The notes beneath the pieces were generated by a model. It saw nothing but the letters and a program-made list of their open reading frames with translations. It did not search any database and was not told the DNA's origin. From contig JANAVB010023996.1 in assembly GCA_029216955.1 (NCBI GenBank), positions 15,796,043 to 15,860,042 on the forward strand: a stretch of 64,000 bases of DNA, written 5' to 3'. Position numbers and translations under genes: made by a program. Shown here piece after piece: positions 35,451 to 50,619 of this stretch. How positions within the stretch are numbered: the stretch's first letter is position 1; every line of letters begins with the position of its first letter. The stretch comes from Iris pallida (Eukaryota; Streptophyta; Magnoliopsida; Asparagales; Iridaceae).

Positions 35451-35774
35451 TTACGGACACGGGGGCGTTGTATCCTGCCACTCGGTAGAGGAGGAACTTT
35501 ACGTCATACCACAATGACAGGTTTGGATGTATGAAGATGGAAGACAAGGGGATGACTACAGTTGTAGGATGACTACGGTTGTGGGATGACTACAGTTGTA
35601 GGCATCGGTGACGTGGACTTGACGATAGAGTTTGGTGAAAATCTCATCCTCAAGGGTATGCAACATATACCGAGTTTGCGCTACAAGTTGGTTTTTATAG
35701 GGAGGCTGGAAGATGATGGTTGTCGCAGTTTATTTGGGGACAAAGATTTGATGCTTGCGAATGGTTCCCAATAA
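35451..35774 (+). pseudogene. Copia aspartic protease
   Basis: The active site ITDTGALYPATR (DTG at about 35456-35464) is followed by RRNFTSYHNDRFGCMKM and, in the frame from 35586, VVGIGDVDLTIEFGENLILK, GMQHIPSLRYKLVFIGRLED and FGDKDLMLANGSQ. This order matches copia protease. A 17-18 bp unit (gatgactacagttgtag) is triplicated at 35551-35600, which breaks the frame. The segment ends before the GAG-preintegrase region, which is only faintly visible (35775-35830). Confidence 0.8.
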
Positions 35775-36108
35775 CTGGCTAGAAGATATTTGTGTTATGG
35801 CATGTACATGCTCAAGCCGTTGAGTTCTACAGCTAGGTCAAAAATATCGGATGGAGGCTCGAGACAAAGCGACGAATGATGATGAGTTAAAAATTATGAT
35901 GAATCCGGTTTTAGCGACGGATGGTTTATCAAAGCATCACGAAGAAACATTGGTTTCAATAGTTCGAAGCCAGAAAAGAGATCAATGTAGCAAAGTCAAT
36001 CAGAGGTGGCTGCATCACTATTTCCACAGTTTAAGGGGAGTTGTGGGTCATCGAATACGTGCATAATGTTAGCATGATGTTATTCTCGATAATGCATGTG
36101 TACGGGGG

Positions 36109-39330
<3,222 letters not shown>

Positions 39331-40697
39331 TTGGCCGGGACAGCACCGCCGACCTACGCTGCCATGCTGCGCCCGGATTTGGCGTCTGCGCAGGGCCCAC
39401 TCTTTTCAGCCATCGACCTTCCACACATTGAGTACTCTCAGGAGTCCTCGGTACCCTCGGTGCCATTCTCCGACTTGGAACTGCCATCGTTATCGACTTC
39501 ATTCCTCCACACCTTCATCCTCAAATTTTTGAATGGCTGTCCTAAATTTCCAATGGTGCAGGAGACGATAGCCAGTTGGAGACTGTCGGTGGATTACCGA
39601 CTGGCTTCCCTTGACCCCAAACACATTCTCCTTCACCTTTCTTTCGAGGATGACCATAGGACTGTATGGTGCAAAGGCACTTGCAGGATAGACTCCCATC
39701 AGATGAAGATCGTCAAGTGGTCAGATGATTTTACCACCGAATAAGACTCTGCGAAGGTCGCCGCCTGGTCACTCTGCCTAATTTGTCCCTCATTTGCTTT
39801 GTTCCAGTGGCTCTCCGATGTATTGGCAACTCTTTCATCACATATGTGGCCTCAGCCCAAGAGACAAGCAACCTCACCAAGGCACACTATACCAAAATCT
39901 GTGTGGAGCTTGACCTCACCTCCGAACCTTCCAATTTTATCTCAATCGAGTTGGACAACCAAACCTACCCACGACAAATACTCGATGACAATCACATCTT
40001 ATTCTGCAACTATTGCCATCTAAGAGGGCATCTCACCAAGCATTGCCACTGCCTATACCCTGAACTTAAGAAGAAACATCCCCGGAAAGATAGCGGGCCA
40101 TCAGAGGGGAGGACACCCTTGCTACCCATCCTACCTCGACCGAACACACACACGCGATTCGGCTCCAGTGACAGCTCTCTAGCCTTGAGCGAATCAACCA
40201 GCAAAGCACTGATCCCCTTCAACACCCAAGCAATCACCCTCTCCAACCTATTCGATGCTCTTGAGTCGGAAGGTGAAGAACCAACTTCGAAAACAGCATC
40301 TCCCCCAGCCGACCTCGTGCTCATCAAAAATCACCCACATCCGGACAACGAGGTAACGGTTACCGAGATCATCGAAGCTGACAATCAATATACCAATGTG
40401 GTCTCTGTGGTTCAAGCCCTAGCTATTCTGGGGCCAGATCAAGTTCGGAGAGGTCTACAGGTCCAAGCCGCGGGTTTCCTTCTACAACCTACTATTCTGT
40501 CGGCAGGGAGTACTAGTGACTCGGTCAGCCAGCACCAGGACCTCCCGGACCAAACTTGCAATGATCACCCCGCCTCTACCGAGGTCAGACCATCTACCTC
40601 GAATGGGGCCGACCCAATTCGTGGTCCCTCTACCATTCAAACCAGATCTGCCGCAAGACGGAACAAAAAACACCCCCACAAAGCTATTAATGCTTAA
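39331..40697 (+). pseudogene. LINE E ORF1: DUF4283-like domain and CCHC knuckle
   Basis: RNA-binding protein of the LINE particle. The ATG at 39331 begins MAGTAPPTYAAMLRPDLASA. The DUF4283-like domain spans about residues 60-137 (FLHTFILKFLNGCPKFPMV, HILLHLSFEDDHRTVWCKGT, MKIVKWSDDFTTE) and stops at 39744. A frameshift leads to a second open segment, 39783-40697, containing the knuckle CNYCHLRGHLTKHCH (C-X2-C-X4-H-X4-C, about 40007-40051) and a long polar tail. The stop TAA at 40695-40697 overlaps the ORF2 start. Confidence 0.85.
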
Positions 40698-43600
40698 CAT
40701 CCTATCCTGGAACGTTCGCAGTCTGGCGAACAAACCCACATTAAGAAGAATCAACAGTCTGCGAAAAATCCACAAGATTGACATCCTCATTATCCTTGAA
40801 CCAAAAATCCCTCCCAAAAGAATAAAATCTATCCAGCTGTAATTGGGTCTTCCATCGGCTGTTGTGGGCAGACACGACATTTGGATTCTATGCACGAAAG
40901 ACGTCAATTTTGGAGTCATCCTGGACTCCAAGCAGGCCCTTTCCTGTTGGTTTGATCATCCCAGCCTCCCTAAATGTGCCATCCTATCGGCGGTCCATGG
41001 CAGTTGCGATATCGCGGACAGGAACCACCTCTGGAACGACCTCCTCGACATCTAGCACCATCACGCCAACTCTCCGTAGCTTTGCATTGGGGACTTCAAT
41101 ACGATCACCAGCAGCTCTGAGAAATCCGGAGGTCGCCCTCCTCCCGTTCCTGCCATGCAAGACTTCAACAATTTCATCTTCAATGCCCATCTAGCCTCTC
41201 TCCACTTCACTGGCAATGAATTCACCTAGTACAACATGCATGAGGGGAATCACCGTCAATATTCCAGACTCGATCGGGCACTCACGAATACCTTCTGGCA
41301 CGGAATGGGGGTCACTACCAACCTGTCCCACCTAAACTCCACAGAATTTGACCATGCTCCCCTGCTGGTGGAGATCAATAACAACACTCACTCATCCAAA
41401 AAGAACTTCCAATTCCTTGACTTCTGGACCGAGCACCCCCAATTCCGGGGCATCATCGCGGAAGCTTGGAACCGAGAGGAATCGCTCAACCCCCTTATCA
41501 GGGTTAGCAACAGGCTTAAGGCCACGAGGAGAGCCTTGTCCAGTTGGAGCAAAAATGCCTACGGGAACATCTTTTAAGCCGTCCGGATCGCTGAGGACGA
41601 CGTCACCAGAGCAAAAAATTTGGTCGTCACGGATTATTCTGCTGCGGCCAGGACCGCTCTTAACCTCACCAAGGTTATGCTTAAATTCAGGATCAAAGTG
41701 GAGACTGAATTCTGGAAGCAGAAAGCCAGGTTGAAATAGGACAGCGAGGGGGATAAAAACTCGCAGTATTTTTACGCCCGCGTTCACGGTCGTAGACAGA
41801 AGCTATCGATTCACAGGACGACAAACGACAACGGGAACATCATTTCTGACCATAAGAGTATCCAAGTGGCTGCCACGGACTTCTATTCCAAATTATTCTC
41901 CAAAGAGAAAGTTTACAAAGATAGGTCATTCCTTGACAAAATACCCCTCCTCATCAACGACACCGACAACGCTTGGCTGGAATGTCCCCCCACTGCCCAG
42001 GAAGTTAAGGATGCAGTGTGGGCTTTGAATGATCACAGTGCGCCAGGACCGGACGGCTTTTCAGGGGTTTTCTATCGCACTTGCTGGGACATTATCAAAC
42101 AGGACATCACCGATGCAGCCGTTGCCTTCTTCGAAGGTGTTATTTACCCCAAAGCCATTTCCAGTGCCAATCTCATCATAATCTCGAAAAAAGATGACCC
42201 GAAATTATTCCGCGACTTTCGTCCAATCAGTCTGTGCAACTTCATCAACAAGATCATATCCAAGGTCATCATGACGAGAATGACAGAAATCCTCTCCAAG
42301 ATCATATCGGAAGAGCAAAGCGGATTTGTCCGAGGGAGGAACATCCAGGACAATATTATGCTGGCCCAAGAGTTAATCACCTGTATGAAATTTTCTGCTA
42401 GAGGAGGCAACATTGCTGTCAAAATTGACATGGAGAAGGCCTATGATAGGCTGGACTGGCAGTTTATCATTTGGGTTTTCAGAGCTTTCGTGTTCTCGGA
42501 ATATTGGACCAACATCGTTTGGAGATCCATCAGTAATTCCTGGTTCTCGACGGTCATCAATGGCCAGGCCGAAGGGTTCTTCAAATCCCACCGCAGGGTC
42601 AGGCAAGGTGACCCTCTATCAGCCACAGTCTTCATCATTGCTGCGGACGCCCTGAGCAGGAACCTTAATAACATGGTCAACACCCCCAACTTCCAACACT
42701 ATCATACTTCCAGCAGGTGCCCTATCATTACCCATCTGGCCTTTGCCGACGATTTACTCATCTTCACTTCAGGGCTAATGGAGCGGTTGCAGTGGTCCAC
42801 AACACACTGCAACGGTACTCTAGATGCTCAGGCCAGAAGATCAACCACTCTAAGAGCGTAATCTACGCCCATCACAAGACTAATAGAGAGCATGCCATCA
42901 ATCTCTTCAACTTAACATCCTTCTCCGTTGCCTATCCACCGTTCAACTATCTGGTCTGCCCTCTAGCGTATGGGAAATACAACGTGGCCCTATTCAAGGA
43001 CTTGTCTAATAGAATCAGAAAAAAGCTTGCGGGGTGGCACAATGCTACCTTATCCGCTGGTGGCAAGATGATCATCATCAACCACGTTCTCACCTCCATC
43101 CCTATTCATACTCTGAAAGCTTGCTCGCCGCCTAAGATAGTCCTGTCTTCGATCGAACAGATCTTTTGTAATTTCTTTTGGAGGCATAGTAACGGTCTTG
43201 ATAAGCATCACTGGGCCAGCTAGGATTCTATGGCTCACCCCACCGGCGAAGGGGGCTTGGGTTGCACCAAACTCACTCACATTGTCAAAGACTTTTCGAT
43301 GAAATTATGGTAGAAGTTGCGTACGACCAATAACTTATGGAGCAGATTCTTGAAAGCCAGGTACTTCAAACACACACACCCTTTTTTGGCCACCTCCAAC
43401 TGCAGATCCTCAGCGGCATGGCGTCGCATCCTCATTGGTCATGACCTTGTCGAGCCTGCAATGAGACTTCATGTGGGTACGGGGGAGTCAGACCCATTCC
43501 TGGAGAGATGGGTCGGGGATTGCTTGATCCCTTGTCGCACGGAGATACCGAGAGGTTGCAGGATCAGGGACTTATGGAACCCCACCAACGAAGACTGGAA

Positions 43601-44153
43601 GTAGGATCAGATTCATGAATGGTCTGATAATAAAATGGTGGACAGCATCCACATGAGCGAATTACTCATTAGAGACGAGGCAGACGAGCTAAGATGGATA
43701 CTGGAAAAGTCGGGGGCCTTTTCGGTGAGGTCGACGAGAAGCGCCATCCGGGGTACTGGCCAGCAGCACACTCCCATTGTGAACTATTGGCAAACATGTA
43801 TCCCCAAGAAGTGGTCCTTCCTAATGTGGAGAGCAATTAGAATAAAGTTACCCACAGACTATACTATCAATACCATCGGGATCAGCTTAGCTTCTGCATG
43901 CACCTGCCGCTCAGAGCGTCAGATGGTGACAATCGACCATATATTCTGTCAAAGGGCCTTTCCAGACAGTATTTGGAGGACCCTTAACCAGTTAATCAAC
44001 ATAGAACCGGGCGGCGGACGCATCCACGATCTAGCGGCCTCTTGGGGTTCAGCCTCTCATGGCCACCAGATCATCGCAGCGGCTGCTACATGGGTGATTT
44101 GGAAGAATCGCAACAAGGCGAGATACGAAGGTCATCAATACTCTGCCAACTAG
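40690..44153 (+). pseudogene. LINE E ORF2: endonuclease, reverse transcriptase, zf-RVT
   Basis: The ATG at 40690 opens MLNILSWNVRSLANKPTL, the canonical APE endonuclease start. Then come IDILIILEPKI, LCIGDFNTITSS, YSRLDRALTNTFWHGMG and FDHAPLLVEI. RT blocks: LNDHSAPGPDGFSGVFYRTC, DFRPISLCNFINKIISKVI, EEQSGFVRGRNIQDNI, VKIDMEKAYDRLDWQFI, RRVRQGDPLSATVF and HLAFADDLLIFTSG (FADD intact). One frameshift lies between about 42780 and 42861. The continuing frame carries the thumb (AGWHNATLSAGGKMIIINHV) and zf-RVT (KWSFLMWRAIRIKLPTDY ... CTCRSERQMVTIDHIFC). In-frame stops include 40840, 41053, 41575, 43221 and 43602. No RNase H follows. Confidence 0.9.
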
Positions 44154-44344
44154 CTCGCTCGGGAGGTTTCCCACTAATGTCGCAAGAGGAGCACGCTGTG
44201 CTCCCATATTTCGAAAACATTCTGGTCTGTCCTCCCCCTAGTTCCTGGCGGTTGTCCCCCCCTTTCTTTTGTTGGATACTTGTATAGGCTTCGTCATTTT
44301 GCACCTTGTATACGTGTTTCGGCTTCAGTTTTTGAGCCGTCTTT

Positions 44345-44350
44345 AATAAA
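44345..44350 (+). terminator. Polyadenylation signal of LINE E
   Basis: AATAAA lies about 20 bp before the end of the LINE. No pure A tail remains, and the junction passes straight into (AT)n. Confidence 0.6.
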
Positions 44351-44366
44351 ATGAGGGGGTTTTGTG

Positions 44367-45209
<843 letters not shown>

Positions 45210-45229
45210 TTCTACCCTCCTGAAAAGAA
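45210..45229 (-). promoter_or_regulatory. Polypurine tract of element C
   Basis: Minus-strand TTCTTTTCAGGAGGGTAGAA immediately before TGTAAACCC. It is preceded by gaggacgaaat, a common context at the end of plant Ty3/gypsy interiors. Confidence 0.8.
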
Positions 45230-45499
45230 TTTCGTCCTCAAAATTAAAATAACTCATAATGGAAAAAGGGTATGCTTAATGGTTCTACGATGGCTCTAGA
45301 GTTGTGTTATAGTTCTACGATTTTTCCTAATCAAGAAATTTTCAATGGTAAACCAGAATTCTAATCACTATCCTTATCATAAAATTTCAAGTTGTTACCT
45401 TCATTCACTTCTTGTGCTATTCCATCTTCAACCGTCATGGTAAAGGCTTGTCTGGGTTGTAGTACTCTTGCCTACTATCTAGCCTGCGCAAACTATGTC

Positions 45500-46440
45500 A
45501 CCTGGTCGGGAATCGATCCACGCAGATATCCTCCTTTTATTGAAGGTTCGGCTGGTACTGGTAGTGCTGGTGGGCTTTTCATTTGGAAATCCCGAAATTG
45601 ATGTTGGTCTGAACCACATCTTAGACATTTGCCTAGTCTTCGGTAACAATTTTGCTGAGTATGTACTCTTCTATTACAATACTGGCACGTCGGATTATCT
45701 TAGTTTTGGTTTGTGCTACCCTCTGTTGCTGGTGATGTGTTGTGGGGTGTCTCTCGGGTCCTCCTTGTGTTGCTCGAGCTGATGATGTTGTTGTCTGAGG
45801 ATGCTTCTGGCTGGCCTCCTTCTTGTTGATAAGCTCAAGGCGTTGTGCTGCTGTCAGGATTGCTGAATAGGAAGTAGGTGCTGCTGATCCTACGAGCCTG
45901 TGCATCTCGAAGTTTAGTCCATTGTAAAACTTTTTGCCTTCTGCTCTTCAGTCTGTATCATATATGGGGCAAAATAACTCAAGCGCAAGAACTCCGTATT
46001 GTATTCCTCCACTACCATACTGCCTTGTATGAGGCATATGAGTCGATCTCGAAGCTCCGCCCATGCTGTAACTGGGATGTACATCTCCTTGAAAAGTTTA
46101 GAGAACTCTTCTCAGGTGACTTCATCAGGGCCCAATCTCTCTTCTTTGGCTTCCGACCAATGGTGTGCATTGCTAGTCAGCTGTATTCAGACGGCTGCCA
46201 TCAACTTCTCCTTGGAATGTTCAGCGGCTACCAGTTGATGCTCGATGTTCGTGAGCCATGCATAAACTGCGGTAGGGTCCTCAAATCCGAAGAAGGGTTT
46301 GGGTACCATCTTTTTAAATTCAGAAATTGATCCACTCTTCGACTGATAGGCTGGTGGTGTTGTCTTCGCTAAGACTGTCACTATGCTCTTTTTTAGCGCT
46401 TTGGTTTGTTGCTGTTGGGTTTGCTGTTGAATCACTATGA
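45500..46440 (-). pseudogene. Gag of element C (two zinc knuckles)
   Basis: Minus-strand segments in order: FKKMVPKPFFGFEDPTAVYA, WLTNIEHQLVAAEHSKEK (46435-46187), then after a stop IQLTSNAHHWSEAKEERLG, EEFSKLFKEMYIPVTAWAE and YNTEFLRLSYFAPYMIQTEE. Knuckles: CQYCNRRVHTQQNC and CLRCGSDQHQFRDF (about 45700-45600). The layout equals the element A Gag (compare DNAHQWWAAQERRFG and FSRLSHFAPTLVSTE). No protease or RT lies between the Gag end and the PPT. The gene has stops and shifts. The long plus-strand frame 45878-46330 is a shadow of it. Confidence 0.85.
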
Positions 46441-47046
46441 GCTGTGTTATACTATGTCACCCATTTTCTAGTCTGCAGCTCCTCTAGCAAACTCAAACTC
46501 CGGCTCTCCTGGAAGATGAAATAACACTCGACCCCATTACAATCTATGCGAGCGAAAAGCTTACTTAACCAATCCATCCTTTGTCCTGCAAAATTGTACT
46601 AGGGATAGCATTATAAGTAGGATTGCACTCAAAACTTGGCCTCCAAAAGAAACACTCCGACAAACATCAGACACAAAATTCTATCATAGCCAGTTATATT
46701 TGCAACTCCTACCCGAGGTTCTGATACTAGACTATGTTTAAGCATAAAAGATAAAAATATGAAACTATACGATGCCCTAGTCTTAGATGTCGTTCTAAAT
46801 GATTGGAAAACAACCAGAAGTCAACGACATGGTACAAGATAAGAAAGTATTCAAAGAAGGAGAACAATTGAAAAATGTCAAAATTTCCAAATTTGAACAA
46901 AACTCAGTAAATTCAAATCAAATTAAAATTTCTAAATGTGATTGAGTACTCTTTTTTTTCTAATATTCCTATATCCTATGGCAGGCTCGTTAGTAGTACT
47001 CTAACCCTAAGTACTACTACGACTTCACACTAATTATGAAGGCCTT

Positions 47047-47072
47047 GACCTACATGGGCCACTATAGAAATG
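47047..47072 (-). promoter_or_regulatory. Element C leader with PBS-like box
   Basis: Minus-strand TGGCCCATGTAGGTC (47061-47047) starts 11 nt after the LTR end at 47073. It is identical to the element A box. Confidence 0.5.
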
Positions 47073-48149
47073 TGTCATGACCCACACCCGGAAGATTTGG
47101 GCATGAGTCGTAGGTACGTCCAGCCTATGCTGCAGAATCGGCGGTAGATCGTTGTCTAAACTAACATCCAACAACTGAAACAATATAAATGAGAGGTTAA
47201 AAGTAACAATAAAGTACTCAATCATAGACATACATACTAAAGATAGATGATGAAATAAATAAGTAATATTCCACAAGGACACAGAGTCATAAGTCTAGGA
47301 CATATGTCTAAAACAAAATAAAAATATATACATGCCAGAATGTAAAATATCGAAGAAAAATTTGATAATCAAGTCTAAACTATCTATACAACTAGATAGT
47401 TGCATTTGGAACTCCTGATATAAATCCTATCTGATCTTCCCGAGGAGCAGGACCAAATTCAACTAGACAATCCTCCTGTGAATCATAATATGTAGGGTAC
47501 CAATCCTCAATGTCATCTCCTAAAACATTAATATACAGTCATGATTGGAGCGAAGTAAAATCAATAAAAGCAGTTCCAATATATGGTAAAGACTATAAAC
47601 ATGAACATAGTGAATACAATATATGATAACTAACATGGAACTAAAATCATAGCATAGTGATTAGTATAAACAGTGGTCATGGTAACAGTAAATATGTACA
47701 ATGTAAAGTGGAGCAAAATAGATTTAAAACATTTTATGTGATTTGAAGTACTAACTACAATATGTGAACGACTTTGGAAAAGTACCACAAGGTCTAAATA
47801 AGGTAATGGAACAGTCATACGTAAAGTGTATGATTGACCATGCACAAGGTCTAACAGGGTACGTTTATATATCTAATTACCACTTCCCCTTTTTGACTAA
47901 TTCAATGGGCAAGTCATGACATATTGACAAATGAATCACAATACATGGTCTAATATGAGCACAGTAAAAAAGGTCTATATAATAACATGGATACAATATC
48001 TCATGACTGGAAATCCACATGATACTAATATGTGTAATAAATCGTGTCAAAAATAAGTAAAACATTACTAGCATGCATTATAAAAACTATCAATACTGAG
48101 AACTAATAAAGAATATACTCGTCTGTGATCCTGAGCCGAAAGTAATAAT
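47073..48149 (-). repeat. Right (5') LTR of element C, 3' portion
   Basis: Ends on the minus strand with a diverged shared LTR-end module (47160-47073). About 47540-48140 resembles the element B LTR (20650-21220) in order and in words such as cagttccaatat and acatgatat. It is interrupted at 48149 by the Tat element. Confidence 0.7.
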
Positions 48150-48892
48150 TGTAGAAGCCTAAAAAGTATAATCATCATCATGTGCTACTCATAAATGGTG
48201 CCAGGGCACAAATTATCAGATGGCGTTGGCCATCAGATGGTGCACGGCATCAATTGGCGTTGGACATAGGTGGCGTTGGTCGACACGTGGCAAGCTTCCT
48301 CGACAAGCTGAATGATTGTGTCAGGTTTGTCATAATGACTGACAGCTGCCTCATGCCATTTGTAGTTGGTGCGAGATAATCAAATATCATTACATTAAGT
48401 AGAGGGCACTAAACAGCAAGTAGCGTTCGACGCCATTTAACAGTTGGCGCTATTCAGTCAAATCATCCAGAAGCAGTTAGATGACGTGGTGCACATGTGA
48501 CTAATCTCGAAAAACAAGTATGTGACACTACCTATGACCAAGTGCATCTCTCTCACAAAATGCCAGGCATCCAAGCAGTTAAACCAACCGTTCGTATGAC
48601 TGGATAAATGGCGTGCCAATTGCAGTGTGCGCCAATGAGGATAATTACTTAACAATTATCTCTAAACTCTATAAATAAAGTTTTAAATCACTTTCATAGC
48701 ATCACTAATGATCATAATCTCCTGAGTACTTACTGTAGCACTCTCTAAAGGCTTTCTTCTTCAACATTGCATCGTCAAAGGGATAAATATCATCTTCTGA
48801 TCAGATTCCTACAGTTGTACTTTTCCAGAAACTAAATTGTACTCTTGTACTCTTTTCAGTTTGTAATCAAACACTTTTTGTTTTTGTAAACA
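48150..48892 (+). repeat. 5' LTR of the Tat element
   Basis: TATAAATA at 48670-48677 is the likely promoter, followed by ctttcatagcatcac. Repeated TGGCGTTGG and GGTGC words fill the first 150 bp. It lacks about 76 bp present in the 3' LTR. Four nucleotides after the LTR end comes TGGTGAATTTGC, a possible PBS that I could not match to a tRNA. Confidence 0.9.
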
Positions 48893-50600
48893 AAATGGTG
48901 AATTTGCTGGGGTCGACTTTCTCCTTTGACGAGAAAGTGACAACTCAATGCGATGTTGCGTTGATCGGCACGACACAGAAGACTTTGGTCGTGAAAGTCA
49001 ACCAAATTGCTACAAAGCCATGATTGGCGTTGGGGTAATAGGCGCTCCACCACTATTGTTGCCAAGAACAAGGCACGCGCCATCTGGACTCCAAAGTCCT
49101 CCAGTGCACCAATCATGACTTCTGCGCCTAGTATAGAGAAAAGCTTTGTAGCCACTTCTTCTTTCTCACCAATTTGAAAATTGGTAGAGGGTGCGCCAAT
49201 CACTGTCCTGGCGCCAATTAAGGGACAGAGCCATATGGCTACTTCCTCTTCCTTTCCAGTTCTAAACTCAGTGGAGAGTGCACCAACCACTGCCCCTGCG
49301 CAGAACAAAGAAAAACACCTTATGGCCAATCTTCACTCCTTTCTACTTCTAAACTTGGTGGAGAAGTTACATATCTCTGCCCCTGTGCAGAATAAATTGG
49401 ACTCGGTGGAAATTGCATCTGATTGTGCCTCTGTGCCAATCAATGCGAGAACGCTTCTGACTAGAAACTCAACTTTTCTTGGCAGAGACAATCAAATCGA
49501 CGCCAAAAAATTACTCTACTCGAAGTTCGTTTCCTGCTGATCATTTGTGCCACACCAAACGTGCTGGAACAAGTTGCGCTAAAAACAGGGCCACCTACCC
49601 ACTCCACATGGCCAACGCCAACCAAGCCAGAGCCAGGATCTTCCTACCCTGTGTATATCAAGGACAAGGTAGGGTAAACTGATGGTATCTAAGTCAAACA
49701 GCCAGGTGGCACGTGACTCTGACATGCGCACTTACCTTAATCAGCGCAGAATAGCATCAAGTCCACATCAAGCACAATCTGTGCCACTTACTAAATTACG
49801 CACAAGAAGAGTTCTCAAATCAAGAATCCGCTCACCTATACCAATGAACTCAGTACTTCTCTGTATACACATGGAATAAGGCATCTCAAGAACTTGAACC
49901 ATGTTCCTAACATCATCAAGGAATATGTGCCTCCGACTTCTCGTTATCATGTCACTGTAAATATTCTCTGCAAACTTCTTGTACAAAAGTGGAAGATCGC
50001 AGGACCATCTCGTCTACCTGTAACTCTATATCAGGAACACCACTGTAATCATTACAATAAAGTCGTAATCAAATGTTGCTGTCAATTAGGTAAACAGTCT
50101 GTCTTCGACCGTTTGAACTACACTCGGACTCCTAAAATCATTATGGTGGACAAAGATGAATTACTATATGCTTCAGTCAATATGACGTCCCGAAGTCCTA
50201 GGGGTAGAAAACGTCCAAGGCGTAATGCATCCCACAATCCCAGTCAATAAAACCTTGATCGTATCCATGACTCCGGTGAAGGGGTCCACCAGAATACAAG
50301 ATCAAGAGGCCGAGACCTACTCGGTCAAAGGAATCTTTCATTTCCTAGTCTTAGAGATGTCCTCAGTCAAAGAAATCCTCTTGTCCAACCAAGACTCGAT
50401 CGGTCAAAGGAATCTTTCTTCCGACCAAGAAATAGTCGGTCAAAGAAATCTTCCTTCTGACAAAGAAACAATCGATCAAAGGAATCTTCTTGATTCTGAT
50501 CGAGATTTTCTCGTCAAAGAAATCTTTCCACTCCTCATTTTGCGGGTAGTTCCCTATATGGCTTCGATGCCGATAACGAAAGCTCTGAGCGAACTATCTT
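48893..50600 (+). pseudogene. Tat element leader and Gag N-terminal region
   Basis: Holds two repeat arrays. Near 49175-49400, units of about 105 bp share a core of the type ggtggagagtgcaccaaccactgcccctgcgc (seen in pieces). Near 50325-50560, units of about 36 bp encode IGQRNLSSDQEI-like 12-residue repeats. Open frames 49181-49540 and 50225-50623 cover these parts. I find no known domain. Position suggests an N-terminal Gag extension or an additional ORF like those known upstream of gag in Ogre-type elements. Confidence 0.5.
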
Positions 50601-50619
50601 TTCCACCAGTTCATCATCG

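Larger units (their letters stand above)
34886..36108 (+). mobile_element. Ty1/copia element, continuation after element B
   Basis: Continues the copia gag in register after the TSD copy (34886-34890), then zinc knuckle, protease and part of the following region. Homology ends where element C's LTR begins (36109). Integrase, RT and RNase H of this copy are not in the window. Confidence 0.85.

Noticed and set aside
40482..40931. 149-codon minus-strand frame
   Set aside because: Antisense to the LINE ORF1/ORF2 junction, whose plus-strand motifs are clear.
45878..46330. 150-codon plus-strand frame
   Set aside because: Antisense to the element C Gag, which carries the recognisable motifs.
48856..49329. 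157-codon minus-strand frame
   Set aside because: Antisense to the repeat-rich Tat leader. The pattern follows the GGCGCCA-like repeats.
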